Source of the DNA: Aliivibrio_A kagoshimensis
GTDB lineage: Bacteria; Pseudomonadota; Gammaproteobacteria; Enterobacterales; Vibrionaceae
Assembly (NCBI RefSeq): GCF_050337105.1
Contig: NZ_JAKJSQ010000019.1
Location: forward strand, 1-61,454
Direction of reading: 5' to 3'
Length of the DNA: 61,454 nt
Shown: positions 17,270-26,794 of the stretch, one piece after another
How the letters are laid out: each line of letters begins with the position of its first letter
How positions within the stretch are numbered: position 1 is the stretch's first letter
Position numbers and translations under genes: made by a program
The notes under the pieces: generated by a model
The model's database searches: none
What the model saw: the letters and a program-made list of their open reading frames with translations, nothing else
Told to the model about the DNA's origin: nothing

Positions 17270-18382
17270 TTAAATTCGTTCTTCAATAATACCGCCACCA
17301 AGACAGATATTCTCTTTATAGAAAACAGCAGACTGTCCAGGGGTCACGGCAATTTGAGGCTCATCAAAAATAACTTTAATGTTGTCGTCATCAATGGGGA
17401 TTATGGTACACGGAAGATCGTCCTGACGATAGCGTGTTTTCACTGTACAGATCAGTGGTTCGGTGATTGCTTTTCTATCAACCCAATGCAGTTGAGAGGC
17501 AAGTAAACCATTTGATTTTAGTAACGGGTGATCTTTACCCTGAACGGCAATTAACACATTACGCTTCAGATCTTTTTCAGCAACAAACCAAGGGTCTTCA
17601 TTGCCGCCACCGCCTTTTTGGCCACCAATGTGTAGCCCTTTACGTTGCCCTAGGGTGTGATACATCAAACCTTGGTGTTGGCCAATGACTTGGCCTTCAG
17701 GTGTTTCTATATTGCCCGGTTGAGCCGGTAGATATTTGGAGAGGAACTCAGTAAATTTGCGCTCACCAATGAAACAGATACCCGTAGAGTCTTTTTTCTT
17801 TGCCGTAATCAGACCTTGCTCTTCAGCAATGCGTCTTACTTCAGGTTTTTCAATTTGGCCAACAGGGAATAGGCTGCGAGCTATTTGCTCATGACTTAGG
17901 GTATAGAGGAAGTAGCTTTGATCTTTATTGCTATCCTTACCACGTAACATCTGAGGTAATTCAGAGCGAGAAGTAGGGAAGGTGCGATCGACATAGTGTC
18001 CCATCGCAATAAAATCGGCGTCCAAGACTTCATCAGCAAATTCTAGAAATGCTTTGAACTTTATCTCTTTATTACAAAGGATATCAGGGTTAGGTGTACG
18101 ACCCGCTTTATATTCTTCCAGAAAATACTCAAAAACATTGTCCCAGTATTCTGAAGCAAAGTTGATGGTGTGTAGAGTGATCCCTAATTTGTCACACACG
18201 GATTGGGCATCAGCAAGATCTTCAGCGGCAGTGCAGTACTCTTCATTATCATCTTCTTCCCAGTTCTTCATGAATAGGCCTTCCACTTGGTAGCCCTGTT
18301 GTTGAAGAAGGTAAGCAGATACGGAAGAATCAACCCCGCCGGACATACCGACGATCACTTTTTTTTGACTGTTGTCTGACAT
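17270..18382 (-). CDS. mnmA: tRNA-specific 2-thiouridylase MnmA
   Basis: Introduces the 2-thio group on U34 of Lys, Glu and Gln tRNAs, using sulfur relayed from IscS via the Tus proteins. It is 370 residues long. The ATP-binding PP-loop GMSGGVDSS is at residues 12-20; the two catalytic cysteines lie in NPDILCN (near 102) and TGICFIGE (near 203), and GQRKGLHIGG is conserved. It is first in mnmA-hflD-purB, with an internal run of glycines near 285 (GGQKGGGGNEDPW). Confidence 0.97.
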   Translation of the reverse strand: MSDNSQKKVIVGMSGGVDSSVSAYLLQQQGYQVEGLFMKNWEEDDNEEYCTAAEDLADAQSVCDKLGITLHTINFASEYWDNVFEYFLEEYKAGRTPNPDILCNKEIKFKAFLEFADEVLDADFIAMGHYVDRTFPTSRSELPQMLRGKDSNKDQSYFLYTLSHEQIARSLFPVGQIEKPEVRRIAEEQGLITAKKKDSTGICFIGERKFTEFLSKYLPAQPGNIETPEGQVIGQHQGLMYHTLGQRKGLHIGGQKGGGGNEDPWFVAEKDLKRNVLIAVQGKDHPLLKSNGLLASQLHWVDRKAITEPLICTVKTRYRQDDLPCTIIPIDDDNIKVIFDEPQIAVTPGQSAVFYKENICLGGGIIEERI

Positions 18383-18470
18383 TATAAAAACACCACTTTA
18401 ATCTCTACACTAGTTCTGGGCGCTGATTCTATCAGAAACAATTTGCAGGGGACAGATCCGAGATTAAAAT

Positions 18471-18502
18471 CACATTAACCTTTGCGAGTGGCTGTTAATG
18501 TG
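18471..18502 (-). terminator. Possible terminator of rluE
   Basis: Perfect 9-bp inverted repeat CACATTAAC/GTTAATGTG straddling the rluE stop, followed on the minus strand by ATTTTAATC. The stem is AT-rich and the T-run poor, so activity is uncertain. Confidence 0.4.
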
Positions 18503-19121
18503 TTGACACCTGTTTCCATTTTCCATGCTCTACATCCTCAATACTCCAATCTCCCATTTTATAACGGATCAGACGTAGGGTAGGGAAGCCAATACAAGCC
18601 GTCATTCTGCGCACTTGGCGGTTACGACCTTCGATAATGGTGATTGATAGCCAAGTTGTAGGAATATTTGCTCTAAAACGAACAGGTGGAACACGTTCCC
18701 ATACATCAGGTGGTGACATGATGGAGATATCTGCGGGCAGAGTCATACCGTCTTTTAGCTCAACTCCGATACGCAATTTTTCCAAATCTGATTCGCTAGG
18801 TTCACCTTCAACTTGTACCCAATAGGTTTTTGGCGATTTGGATGACGGCTGGGTGAGCCTAGCTTGCAGAACACCGTCGTTGGTGAGAATTAATAATCCT
18901 TCACTATCACGATCCAATCTTCCGGCAGGGTAAACATCTTTTACATCGATAAAGTCCGCTAAAGTTTGACGATGTTGATCGTCAGTAAATTGGCTCAGCG
19001 TGTCAAAAGGTTTATTAAAAATAAGGACTTTGCGATCTTTCAGCGCAGGCCGAACTTTTTGGCTTTTTTGCTCTTTTTGAACTTTACTTTTTTTCCAGTA
19101 CGGAGTGCGCTTGAATGTCAT
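18495..19121 (-). CDS. rluE: 23S rRNA pseudouridine synthase RluE
   Basis: RsuA-family pseudouridine synthase; RluE isomerises U2457 of 23S rRNA in E. coli. The 208 residues show a very basic N-terminus (about residues 1-28), a catalytic motif GRLDRDSEGLLILTNDG near 62-78 with the active-site aspartate, and the family end segment GRNRQVRRMTACIGFPTLRL near 165. No S4 domain is present, as expected for RluE. Divergent from icd. Confidence 0.92.
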   Translation of the reverse strand: MTFKRTPYWKKSKVQKEQKSQKVRPALKDRKVLIFNKPFDTLSQFTDDQHRQTLADFIDVKDVYPAGRLDRDSEGLLILTNDGVLQARLTQPSSKSPKTYWVQVEGEPSESDLEKLRIGVELKDGMTLPADISIMSPPDVWERVPPVRFRANIPTTWLSITIIEGRNRQVRRMTACIGFPTLRLIRYKMGDWSIEDVEHGKWKQVSTH

Positions 19122-19328
19122 GTTAACTGCCTTGCAAAAATGTGAACCGTTTGTGAGTCGCTGTTTAAAACACTGTGGAAATTAGGTATTATGCTCGCTT
19201 AAACAGAGATATTTTATCAAACGGTTATGTTCAAATATTTTGATTGTCAATTTATAGTAAATTGAAATGCTTTGAATATATTATACGTTTTTGTTGTAGG
19301 TATTGTTTATTTTAAATAGGGAAATTTC

Positions 19329-21557
19329 ATGTCGACTGAACCATCAAAAATTATTTATACGATTACGGATGAAGCGCCTGCGTTAGCAACGCACTCTCTG
19401 CTTCCAATTATCCAAGCGTATACCGCCTCTTCTGCCATCAATGTTGAAACCCGAGACATCTCACTTGCGGGTCGTATCATTGCTAATTTCCCAAGCTATT
19501 TGACAGAAGAACAGCGTATCGGTGATGCGCTGGCTGAACTGGGCAAACTTGCTGTTGAGACGGAAGCCAATATTATTAAACTGCCAAACGTGAGTGCATC
19601 TCTGCCTCAAATGGAAGCGGTAATTAAAGAGCTACAGTCAAAAGGTTACAAGCTGCCAAACTACCCGGCAGATGCAAAAACGGATAAAGAGAAAGCCGTT
19701 AAAGCAACTTACGATAAGATTAAAGGAAGTGCTGTAAATCCCGTTTTACGTGAAGGCAACTCTGACCGTCGTGCTCCTGCTGCTGTGAAACAATATGTAC
19801 GCAGTAATCCGCACTCGATGGGCGTATGGTCTTCAGAATCTAAGTCGCATGTAGCAAGTATGGAAGGTGGCGATTTTTACGAAAGTGAAAAGTCAGTAAC
19901 CCTTGATAAAGCGACGGATGTCAATATTGAGTTTGTTGCTGCTGATGGCGCAGTGACGGTTCTTAAAGAGAAACTGTCACTTCTTGATAAAGAGATTATT
20001 GATGCTTCAGTGTTAAGCAAAGCGTCTTTAGTAGACTTTTTCACTAAAGAAACGGCAAAAGCGAAATCTGAAGATGTGCTTCTATCCCTTCATCTTAAAG
20101 CCACAATGATGAAAGTGTCTGACCCAATTATCTTTGGTCACGCAGTAAAAGTTTTTTATAAAGAGGTCTTCTCAAAGCACGCAGCAACTTTTGCTGAATT
20201 AGGTGTTGATGCCAACAACGGCATTGGGGATGTATACGCTAAAATTCAGGGGCTTCCTGCAGATAAGAAAGCAGAAATCGAAGCGGATTTAGCAGCGGTA
20301 TATCTTACTCAGCCTGAACTGGCGATGGTTGATTCAGATAAAGGTATTACTAACCTTCATGTACCAAGTGACGTTATTGTTGATGCTTCTATGCCAGCAG
20401 CACTTCGTTCGTCTGGGCAGATGTGGGGACCTGATGGAAAATTGAAAGATACTAAGGCAATGATCCCTGATCGTAGCTATGCGGGTGTTTATCAGGCTGT
20501 TATTGATTTCTGTAAGAAAAATGGCGCGTTTGATCCAACAACAATGGGCAGTGTGCCTAACGTTGGTCTAATGGCTCAAAAGGCTGAAGAGTATGGCTCA
20601 CACGATAAAACGTTCGAGATTGCTTCAAATGGTACTGTTCGTGTAGTAACAACATCGGGTGATGCATTGATCGAGCACTCAGTGGAAGCGGGTGATATTT
20701 GGCGTATGTGTCAGGTGAAAGATGCGCCTATTCAAGACTGGGTGAAACTGGCGGTTAACCGTGCTCGTGCTACTCAATCACCAGCAATCTTCTGGTTAGA
20801 CGAAAATCGTAGCCATGATAGTGCATTGATCAAAAAGGTAAATGCTTATCTACCTACTCACGATACCGCGGGTTTAGACATTCAAATCCTTTCTCCAGTT
20901 GAAGCAACGAACTTCTCTTTGGATCGTATTGCTAAAGGCGAAGATACCATTTCGGTAACAGGTAATGTTTTACGTGATTACCTAACGGATCTTTTCCCAA
21001 TTTTAGAGTTGGGCACCAGTGCAAAAATGCTTTCGATTGTTCCTCTAATGAATGGCGGTGGTCTGTTTGAAACTGGTGCGGGTGGTTCTGCACCTAAGCA
21101 CGTTCAACAGTTTGAAAAAGAGAACCATCTACGCTGGGATTCATTAGGTGAGTTCCTTGCGCTAGCTGCTTCTTTAGAGCATTTAAGTGGTTTAACGGCT
21201 AACAACAAAGCGCAAGTACTTGCAGACGCTCTTGATAAAGCAACGGGTTCGTTATTAGAGAATAACAAATCACCACTTCGTAAAGTGGGTCAGCTGGATA
21301 ACCGTGGTAGCCATTTCTATATTGCTCTTTACTGGGCTCAAGAACTTGCAGCACAGAGTGAAGACCAACAACTGAAGCAGCAATTTACTCCAATTGCGCA
21401 AACACTGGCTGATAATGAGCAGAAAATTGTTGAAGAGTTAAGTGTCGTGCAAGGTCAAGCAGCAGATATTGGTGGGTATTACTTCCCAGAAGTAGGCTTA
21501 GCATCAAATGCAATGCGTCCAAGCTCTACTCTGAATAGTATTATCTCTAAGATCTAA
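19329..21557 (+). CDS. icd: Monomeric NADP-dependent isocitrate dehydrogenase
   Basis: Oxidative decarboxylation of isocitrate to 2-oxoglutarate in the TCA cycle. At 742 residues this is the monomeric IDH-II type, not the roughly 416-residue dimeric enzyme of E. coli. Family segments are REGNSDRRAP near 138, the HLKATMMKVSDPIIFGH region near 255, and the C-terminal NRGSHFYIALYWAQ. AGGG lies nine bases before the ATG. It sits alone between rluE and cspD; a candidate -10 TATTAT is at 19187-19192 with a weak -35, giving a leader of about 130 nt. Confidence 0.97.
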   Translation: MSTEPSKIIYTITDEAPALATHSLLPIIQAYTASSAINVETRDISLAGRIIANFPSYLTEEQRIGDALAELGKLAVETEANIIKLPNVSASLPQMEAVIKELQSKGYKLPNYPADAKTDKEKAVKATYDKIKGSAVNPVLREGNSDRRAPAAVKQYVRSNPHSMGVWSSESKSHVASMEGGDFYESEKSVTLDKATDVNIEFVAADGAVTVLKEKLSLLDKEIIDASVLSKASLVDFFTKETAKAKSEDVLLSLHLKATMMKVSDPIIFGHAVKVFYKEVFSKHAATFAELGVDANNGIGDVYAKIQGLPADKKAEIEADLAAVYLTQPELAMVDSDKGITNLHVPSDVIVDASMPAALRSSGQMWGPDGKLKDTKAMIPDRSYAGVYQAVIDFCKKNGAFDPTTMGSVPNVGLMAQKAEEYGSHDKTFEIASNGTVRVVTTSGDALIEHSVEAGDIWRMCQVKDAPIQDWVKLAVNRARATQSPAIFWLDENRSHDSALIKKVNAYLPTHDTAGLDIQILSPVEATNFSLDRIAKGEDTISVTGNVLRDYLTDLFPILELGTSAKMLSIVPLMNGGGLFETGAGGSAPKHVQQFEKENHLRWDSLGEFLALAASLEHLSGLTANNKAQVLADALDKATGSLLENNKSPLRKVGQLDNRGSHFYIALYWAQELAAQSEDQQLKQQFTPIAQTLADNEQKIVEELSVVQGQAADIGGYYFPEVGLASNAMRPSSTLNSIISKI

Positions 21558-21581
21558 TATTTTACTTTAGATGATACGAAT

Positions 21582-21613
21582 AAAAAAGAGAGCAACTATT
21601 GCTCTCTTTTTTT
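21582..21613. terminator. Bidirectional terminator between icd and cspD
   Basis: GAGAGCAA and TTGCTCTC pair around a three-base loop, with six A on the left and seven T on the right, so it can stop both converging transcripts. Confidence 0.88.
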
Positions 21614-21636
21614 GTATGTTAACCATGAAGAATACT

Positions 21637-21858
21637 CTATTTTGCAGCATCGACTTCCAAAGGTTTGATTTCGCTGGCATGAGATCCTTTAGGACCTTCG
21701 TGGATTTCATACGTTACAGGTTGTCCAGCTTTTAAAGTACGGTAGCCTTCCATCTGTATAGTTGAATAGTGAGCAAAAATATCTCCGTCTTCACCTTCTG
21801 GACAAATAAAGCCGAAACCCTTTGCGTTATTGAACCATTTTACTGTACCAGTTGCCAT
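21637..21858 (-). CDS. cspD: Cold-shock-like protein CspD
   Basis: Single cold-shock domain nucleic-acid-binding protein (73 residues) with RNP1 KGFGFICPEG and RNP2-like DIFAHYSTI. CspD of E. coli is induced in stationary phase and inhibits replication. The start at 21858 (MATGTVKWF) is preferred over the ATG three codons upstream because GGGAT lies at a proper distance from it, while the upper ATG abuts the purines. Divergent from clpS, the usual arrangement. Confidence 0.93.
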   Translation of the reverse strand: MATGTVKWFNNAKGFGFICPEGEDGDIFAHYSTIQMEGYRTLKAGQPVTYEIHEGPKGSHASEIKPLEVDAAK

Positions 21859-22340
21859 GCTATACATCCCTCTGCATATTAAATTTTTGTATCTAAATAT
21901 TTACCCACAGCAATAATTTCCCTAACTCATTGATGTGAGAAATACGTTTGACTTATACACTCTAGTAAAACTGCACACTCAGTCAAGGCTTGAGAGTCAT
22001 AAATTTTAACAATCACGCAAAGTATCACAAATGCGATTAACAATATTGATAGTAAGCGGTAGATGATAGTTTTAGTAAAATCAAGCTAAAGACGTTTATA
22101 ACTGTGTTTTTTCAGCCTTGATTACGGATAAATGCCGCTCATTTTTTTATCAGAATTGACAAAACTCATATGAAAAAAATAAATGTGAAAAAATCGACTC
22201 GAATTGATAAATATGAAACTAAGCTAAAGAGTATGCAGATGATTTTTTTATATTTATACAGACTGTTCAAAAGAGGCGGAAAAGTGTATAAATAGATTAG
22301 GTACTTGTCTTCTAATTAACGATATAAAGTTGTCACGACC
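21859..22340. other. Divergent control region between cspD and clpS
   Basis: About 480 bases of AT-rich DNA without a gene. It must carry promoters for cspD and clpSA. TTGACA at 22156-22161 is a good -35 match, but only a weak -10 follows, and no regulator site was recognised. Confidence 0.6.
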
Positions 22341-22661
22341 ATGAGTAAAAGCTACGACTGGGGTTCTTTCGATACTGATTTATTAGAACGAGAGGAAACT
22401 GCTGTTAAACCACCGCCGATGTATAAAGTCATTCTTAATAATGACGATTACACCCCGATGGATTTTGTCATTGAAATATTAGATAAATTTTTCTCCATGG
22501 ACTTAGAAAAAGCGACAGAGTTAATGCTAACAGTACATTATGAAGGTAAAGCAGTTTGCGGAACTTTCACTGCTGAAGTTTCTGAGACTAAGGTAGCTCA
22601 AGTCAATGCGTATGCACGAGAGCATGAACATCCACTGTTATGTACAATGGAACAAGCTTAG
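22341..22661 (+). CDS. clpS: ATP-dependent Clp protease adaptor ClpS
   Basis: N-degron adaptor that binds destabilising N-terminal residues (Leu, Phe, Tyr, Trp) and delivers substrates to ClpA. The 106 residues have the binding-pocket motif ILNNDDYTPMDFVI near 29-42 and the conserved VHYEGKAVCGTFT strand. An extended N-terminus precedes it, as is typical. It is followed 45 bases later by clpA. Confidence 0.96.
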   Translation: MSKSYDWGSFDTDLLEREETAVKPPPMYKVILNNDDYTPMDFVIEILDKFFSMDLEKATELMLTVHYEGKAVCGTFTAEVSETKVAQVNAYAREHEHPLLCTMEQA

Positions 22662-22706
22662 GTTTGTTCCTCTACGCTCTATTTTTGTGGATTAAGGGGA
22701 GAGCCT

Positions 22707-24968
22707 ATGTTGAATAAAGAACTTGAAATAAGTCTAAATGGGGCCTTTGCAAGAGCGAGAGATAAACGTCATGAGTTCATGACTGTTGAACATCTACTTC
22801 TCGCGCTTTTAGAGAACAGTGCAGCTAATGAAGCACTGCTTGCATGCAGAGCGGACACTGAGATATTGGCTAAAGAGCTCGATGCCTTTATAGACCAAAC
22901 CACGCCACTTCTTCCTATAGAAGATGAAAATCGCGAAACCCAACCAACACTAAGCTTTCAACGAGTACTCCAACGAGCTGTTTTCCACGTACAATCCTCT
23001 GGGCGAAATGAAGTATCCGGTGCTAATGTACTTGTCGCCATTTTTAGTGAGCAGGAATCTCATGCTGCTTATTTATTGAAAAAAAATGATATTAGCCGCT
23101 TAGACATTGTTAACTATATTTCACATGGTTCTACAAAAGAGGAGTCTGACGAGAGCATCTCTGACTCTGATGTTGGCGAAGAGATAAAAGTTGAAGTCTC
23201 TTCTGAAGATAAACTCGAAAATTTTGCAACCAATTTAAATCACCTGGCGCGCAATGGTGAAATTGATCCACTTATTGGTCGAGAGCAAGAGGTTGAACGT
23301 ACGATTCAGGTGTTGTGCCGCCGTCGTAAAAATAATCCTTTATTGGTTGGTGAAGCCGGTGTTGGTAAAACGGCTATTGCGGAAGGACTCGCTTGGAGGA
23401 TAGTAGAGGAGCAAGTTCCTGACGTAATAAAGAACTGTGTTATCTACTCTTTAGATATCGGTTCATTACTTGCTGGAACAAAGTATCGTGGCGACTTTGA
23501 AAAAAGATTTAAAGCGATCCTTAAGCAGCTAGAAAAAGAGGACAACGCGGTTCTCTTTATTGATGAAATTCATACCATCATTGGTGCTGGAGCGGCTTCG
23601 GGCGGGCAAGTTGATGCAGCGAATTTAATTAAACCATTGCTTAGTAGTGGCAAGTTACGCTGCATCGGTTCGACTACGTACCAAGAGCACAGCACCATAT
23701 TTGAAAAAGAGCGTGCGTTGGCTCGCCGATTCCAAAAAATTGATGTGGTTGAGCCATCTATTGATGACACGACTAAGATATTGATTGGTTTAAAAAGTAA
23801 ATATGAAGCCCACCATCAGATTCGATATACCAATAAAGCCCTGCGTGCTGCGGTAGAACTCTCTGCGAAATACATTAATGAACGTCATTTACCCGATAAA
23901 GCTATCGATGTCATTGATGAAGCTGGAGCTCGTTGTCGATTAACGCCAATTAGCCGCCGTAAAAAAACCATTAGCGTGGCAGATATTGAAGCGATGGTTG
24001 CAAAAATGGCTCGCATTCCTGAAAAATCAGTCTCCTCATCCGATCGTGATGTGCTGAAAAAGCTGGATGATAAGTTGAAGATGTTGGTGTTTGGTCAAGA
24101 TCCTGCGATCAGTGTGTTGTGCGAAGCTATAAAGCTAAGCCGTGCAGGTCTTGGTGAAGATAATAAACCCGTAGGCTCTTTCTTATTCGCTGGGCCGACC
24201 GGAGTAGGTAAAACCGAAGTGACGGTTCAACTTGCCAAAGCCTTAGGGGTTGAGCTACTGCGTTTTGATATGTCTGAGTATGGTGAAAAACATACCGTCA
24301 GCCGCTTAATTGGTGCACCTCCTGGTTATGTCGGGTATGAGCAGGGTGGTCTATTAACGGATGCGGTTATTAAAAATCCACACTCAGTGGTCCTTTTGGA
24401 TGAGTTAGAAAAAGCGCATCCTGATGTCTTTAATCTGTTATTACAAGTCATGGATAATGGTACATTAACGGACAACAATGGACGAAAAGCGGACTTCAGA
24501 AATGTTATTTTTGTTATGACCACCAATGCAGGTGTTGCTGAAACGATCAGAAAATCTATTGGTCTTATTCAGCAGGATCATAGCCACGATGCGATGAATG
24601 AAATTAAACAAGCTTTCTCGCCTGAATTTAGAAACCGTCTTGATAATATCATCTGGTTTAATCATCTTGATAAAGAAGTGATTACTCAAGTCGTTGATAA
24701 ATTCATTGTGGCGCTTCAAGCTCAGTTAGATGCGCGTGGCGTTTCCATGGAAGTGTCAGCTAAAGCAAAAGAGTGGTTGGCGGATAAAGGTTACGATAGG
24801 GCAATGGGTGCAAGACCTATGGCTCGAGTCATTCAAGATTGCTTGAAAAAACCAATGGCTAATGAGCTGCTTTTTGGTGAATTAGTTAACGGTGGTACGG
24901 TGAAAGTTGGGCTGAAAAAAGGCGAGTTAACCTTTGATTTCAGTAACCAAGTTGAAGCTGTGCATTAA
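22707..24968 (+). CDS. clpA: ATP-dependent Clp protease ATP-binding subunit ClpA
   Basis: AAA+ unfoldase that threads substrates into ClpP. The 753 residues contain a double Clp-N repeat (1-145), first AAA domain with GEAGVGKTA near 216 and FIDEIHT near 285, and second AAA domain with GPTGVGKTE near 496 and LLDELEKA near 563, followed by the D2-small domain. An acidic linker lies about 148-170. Ribosome site GGGGAG is at 22697-22702. Confidence 0.97.
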   Translation: MLNKELEISLNGAFARARDKRHEFMTVEHLLLALLENSAANEALLACRADTEILAKELDAFIDQTTPLLPIEDENRETQPTLSFQRVLQRAVFHVQSSGRNEVSGANVLVAIFSEQESHAAYLLKKNDISRLDIVNYISHGSTKEESDESISDSDVGEEIKVEVSSEDKLENFATNLNHLARNGEIDPLIGREQEVERTIQVLCRRRKNNPLLVGEAGVGKTAIAEGLAWRIVEEQVPDVIKNCVIYSLDIGSLLAGTKYRGDFEKRFKAILKQLEKEDNAVLFIDEIHTIIGAGAASGGQVDAANLIKPLLSSGKLRCIGSTTYQEHSTIFEKERALARRFQKIDVVEPSIDDTTKILIGLKSKYEAHHQIRYTNKALRAAVELSAKYINERHLPDKAIDVIDEAGARCRLTPISRRKKTISVADIEAMVAKMARIPEKSVSSSDRDVLKKLDDKLKMLVFGQDPAISVLCEAIKLSRAGLGEDNKPVGSFLFAGPTGVGKTEVTVQLAKALGVELLRFDMSEYGEKHTVSRLIGAPPGYVGYEQGGLLTDAVIKNPHSVVLLDELEKAHPDVFNLLLQVMDNGTLTDNNGRKADFRNVIFVMTTNAGVAETIRKSIGLIQQDHSHDAMNEIKQAFSPEFRNRLDNIIWFNHLDKEVITQVVDKFIVALQAQLDARGVSMEVSAKAKEWLADKGYDRAMGARPMARVIQDCLKKPMANELLFGELVNGGTVKVGLKKGELTFDFSNQVEAVH

Positions 24969-24991
24969 ATTGGTATTGATGACCAGATAAT

Positions 24992-25021
24992 AAAAAACCC
25001 AGCATAGGCTGGGTTTTTTTT
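24992..25021. terminator. Bidirectional terminator between clpA and infA
   Basis: CCCAGC/GCTGGG stem with ATAG loop, flanked by six A and eight T, serves both converging genes. Confidence 0.9.
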
Positions 25022-25042
25022 ATTCTGAATTAGTTCAGAAGA

Positions 25043-25261
25043 TTAACGAGCACGGAAGACGATACGGCCTTTTGATAGGTCGTAAGGAGTCATCTCCACC
25101 GTTACCTTATCACCAGTAAGGATACGGATGTAGTTCTTACGCATCTTACCTGAGATGTGAGCTGTAACTACGTGTCCATTTTCTAGTTCAACACGGAACA
25201 TAGTGTTTGGTAGAGTATCCAGTACTGTACCTTGTAGTTCAATTACGTCTTCTTTTGCCAT
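25043..25261 (-). CDS. infA: Translation initiation factor IF-1
   Basis: S1/OB-fold factor that occupies the ribosomal A site during initiation. The start at 25261 gives 72 residues (MAKEDVIELQG to RIVFRAR), exactly the family length, and has AGAGGA just upstream. A longer open frame to 25360 is rejected because its extra 33 residues have no family match. Downstream of bpt on the same strand, gap about 86 bases. Confidence 0.97.
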   Translation of the reverse strand: MAKEDVIELQGTVLDTLPNTMFRVELENGHVVTAHISGKMRKNYIRILTGDKVTVEMTPYDLSKGRIVFRAR

Positions 25262-25347
25262 GAATCCTCTTTGAAAGCGCTTAGGCTTATATTTTGACTG
25301 GCAGATAATGCCTTCAAAATTAACATATGTAAAGTTTGTGCTGCATT

Positions 25348-26043
25348 TTAACCAAGCCACTCACCATTTACTAGCTTTTGATTGGGTTTATAGCGAACTT
25401 TATAGCTCATTGCTGCACATTCATCAATTTGAAAGCCAAGATATAACCACTTGATGTCTAATTGTTGAGCGATTTTGATTTGCAACAGTATGGCCGCGGT
25501 ACCCATTGATAGTGGATGACTGGTATCGAAAAAGGTATATAACGCACTCATGGCATTATCAACCACATCGGTTATCGCGACAGCAATCAATTTATCATCT
25601 TCATAAATGTGTAAATACCTAGGAGCAAGCCATTGATTATCAATAAAGGTTAAAAACTGCGCTTTATTAGCTGGGAACATACTCCCTGATTGATGCCTCG
25701 CTGCTATATAGTGTTCGTAAAGCTCAAACCAATGACTGTCTAGCTCCTTTTTTAATACGAAATCGAAGTGCTGAATCTGCTTACTGACCCTTTTTTGGCT
25801 TTTAGATGGAGAGAAGTGAAGGCAGTCGACACGTAATGATTGGCACGCACTACACTGTTCGCACTTTGGAGTATAAATTGTCTCTCCACTTCGTCGAAAT
25901 CCCGAGGCAAGCAAGATTTCATAACCCGCTTTTGAATGCCAAGGAAGATCCATCACCACCGCTAATCGCTCTTGTTGATGAGCAAGATAGTTACATTGAT
26001 GGGGCTGCGTGAGACCCACTTGTAAGGTTTGAGAGTCATTCAT
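25348..26043 (-). CDS. bpt: Aspartate/glutamate leucyltransferase Bpt
   Basis: Transfers leucine from Leu-tRNA onto proteins with N-terminal Asp or Glu, creating an N-degron recognised by ClpS; this activity is established for the Vibrio vulnificus enzyme. The 231 residues have the N-terminal cysteine motif CEQCSAC near 66-72 and the conserved YTFFDTSHPLSMGTAAILLQI near 174. ATG 26043 is chosen because AAGGA precedes it and it overlaps the aat stop by eight bases; the longer frame to 26094 would run further into aat. Confidence 0.93.
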   Translation of the reverse strand: MNDSQTLQVGLTQPHQCNYLAHQQERLAVVMDLPWHSKAGYEILLASGFRRSGETIYTPKCEQCSACQSLRVDCLHFSPSKSQKRVSKQIQHFDFVLKKELDSHWFELYEHYIAARHQSGSMFPANKAQFLTFIDNQWLAPRYLHIYEDDKLIAVAITDVVDNAMSALYTFFDTSHPLSMGTAAILLQIKIAQQLDIKWLYLGFQIDECAAMSYKVRYKPNQKLVNGEWLG

Positions 26044-26764
26044 GAGTATTTTTCCTTGATGGGGAAGGGATGACTTGTCTGGAGTAACAGTCAATACTCA
26101 CCTTTTTATCCTTTAGTGAAGATAGCGTGGCCATAAATGAATCTCTTGTTTGTTCAGTGGCACCAAGCGTACTGAGGTGAGGATTCGTCATTTGGCAATC
26201 GATAAGCTCTCCACCCTGATTAGAGAAGTGATGACAAAAATACCATAGGGCAATTTTAGACGCGTTACTCTTGAGTGAGAACATAGATTCGCCACAAAAA
26301 AGAGTGCCTATTTGAATACCATATAAGCCTCCAATTAGCTCTTGCTCTTCCCACACTTCGACAGAGTGACAAATACGTTGATTGGCGAGTGTTTGATATG
26401 CATCGATCATCTCAGGGGTAATCCAAGTGCCGTCACTGCCTCGTGATGCGGCACATAACTCAATAACTGAATGCGTTGTATGGTTGATTGTGACTATGTA
26501 ACGTGCTTTTTTTTGAAATTTAATTAAACTTTTAGCAGGAGAGAATGTCTTTGGATCAATGACCGCTCGTGGAGTTGGACTCCACCACATGATAGGGTCA
26601 TTATCGCTATACCATGGAAATATCCCATGTTGATAAGCACTGAGTAGTCGTTCAGGTTGTAAGTCTCCACCAAAAGCAAGCAGCCCATTAGGTTCCGACA
26701 TCGCTTGAGAGGGCGAGGGAAACTCAATAGACGATGGTTTAAGCTCTGGCAAATAGTAGGTCAT
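26036..26764 (-). CDS. aat: Leucyl/phenylalanyl-tRNA-protein transferase Aat
   Basis: Adds Leu or Phe to proteins with N-terminal Arg or Lys for degradation by ClpSAP. The 242 residues contain GLLAFGGDLQPERLLSAY near 27-44, FPWYSDNDPIMWWSPTPRAV near 49-68 and the catalytic-domain segment GGLYGIQIGTLFCGESMFS near 145. It is translationally coupled to bpt (8-base overlap). Its start is only 30 bases from the divergent gene at 26795, so its promoter must overlap that gene's control region. Confidence 0.96.
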   Translation of the reverse strand: MTYYLPELKPSSIEFPSPSQAMSEPNGLLAFGGDLQPERLLSAYQHGIFPWYSDNDPIMWWSPTPRAVIDPKTFSPAKSLIKFQKKARYIVTINHTTHSVIELCAASRGSDGTWITPEMIDAYQTLANQRICHSVEVWEEQELIGGLYGIQIGTLFCGESMFSLKSNASKIALWYFCHHFSNQGGELIDCQMTNPHLSTLGATEQTRDSFMATLSSLKDKKVSIDCYSRQVIPSPSRKNTHE

Positions 26765-26794
26765 GGCTGGCCTTAATAATAAGGGTTATAAAAG

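Noticed and set aside
15089..19328. PurR box controlling purB and LexA box near the DUF457 gene
   Set aside because: No convincing 16-bp match to either operator was visible upstream of mnmA-hflD-purB or at 40990-41005.
25262..25360. Extension of infA
   Set aside because: IF-1 is 72 residues and the start at 25261 has AGAGGA; the extension overlaps the end of bpt.
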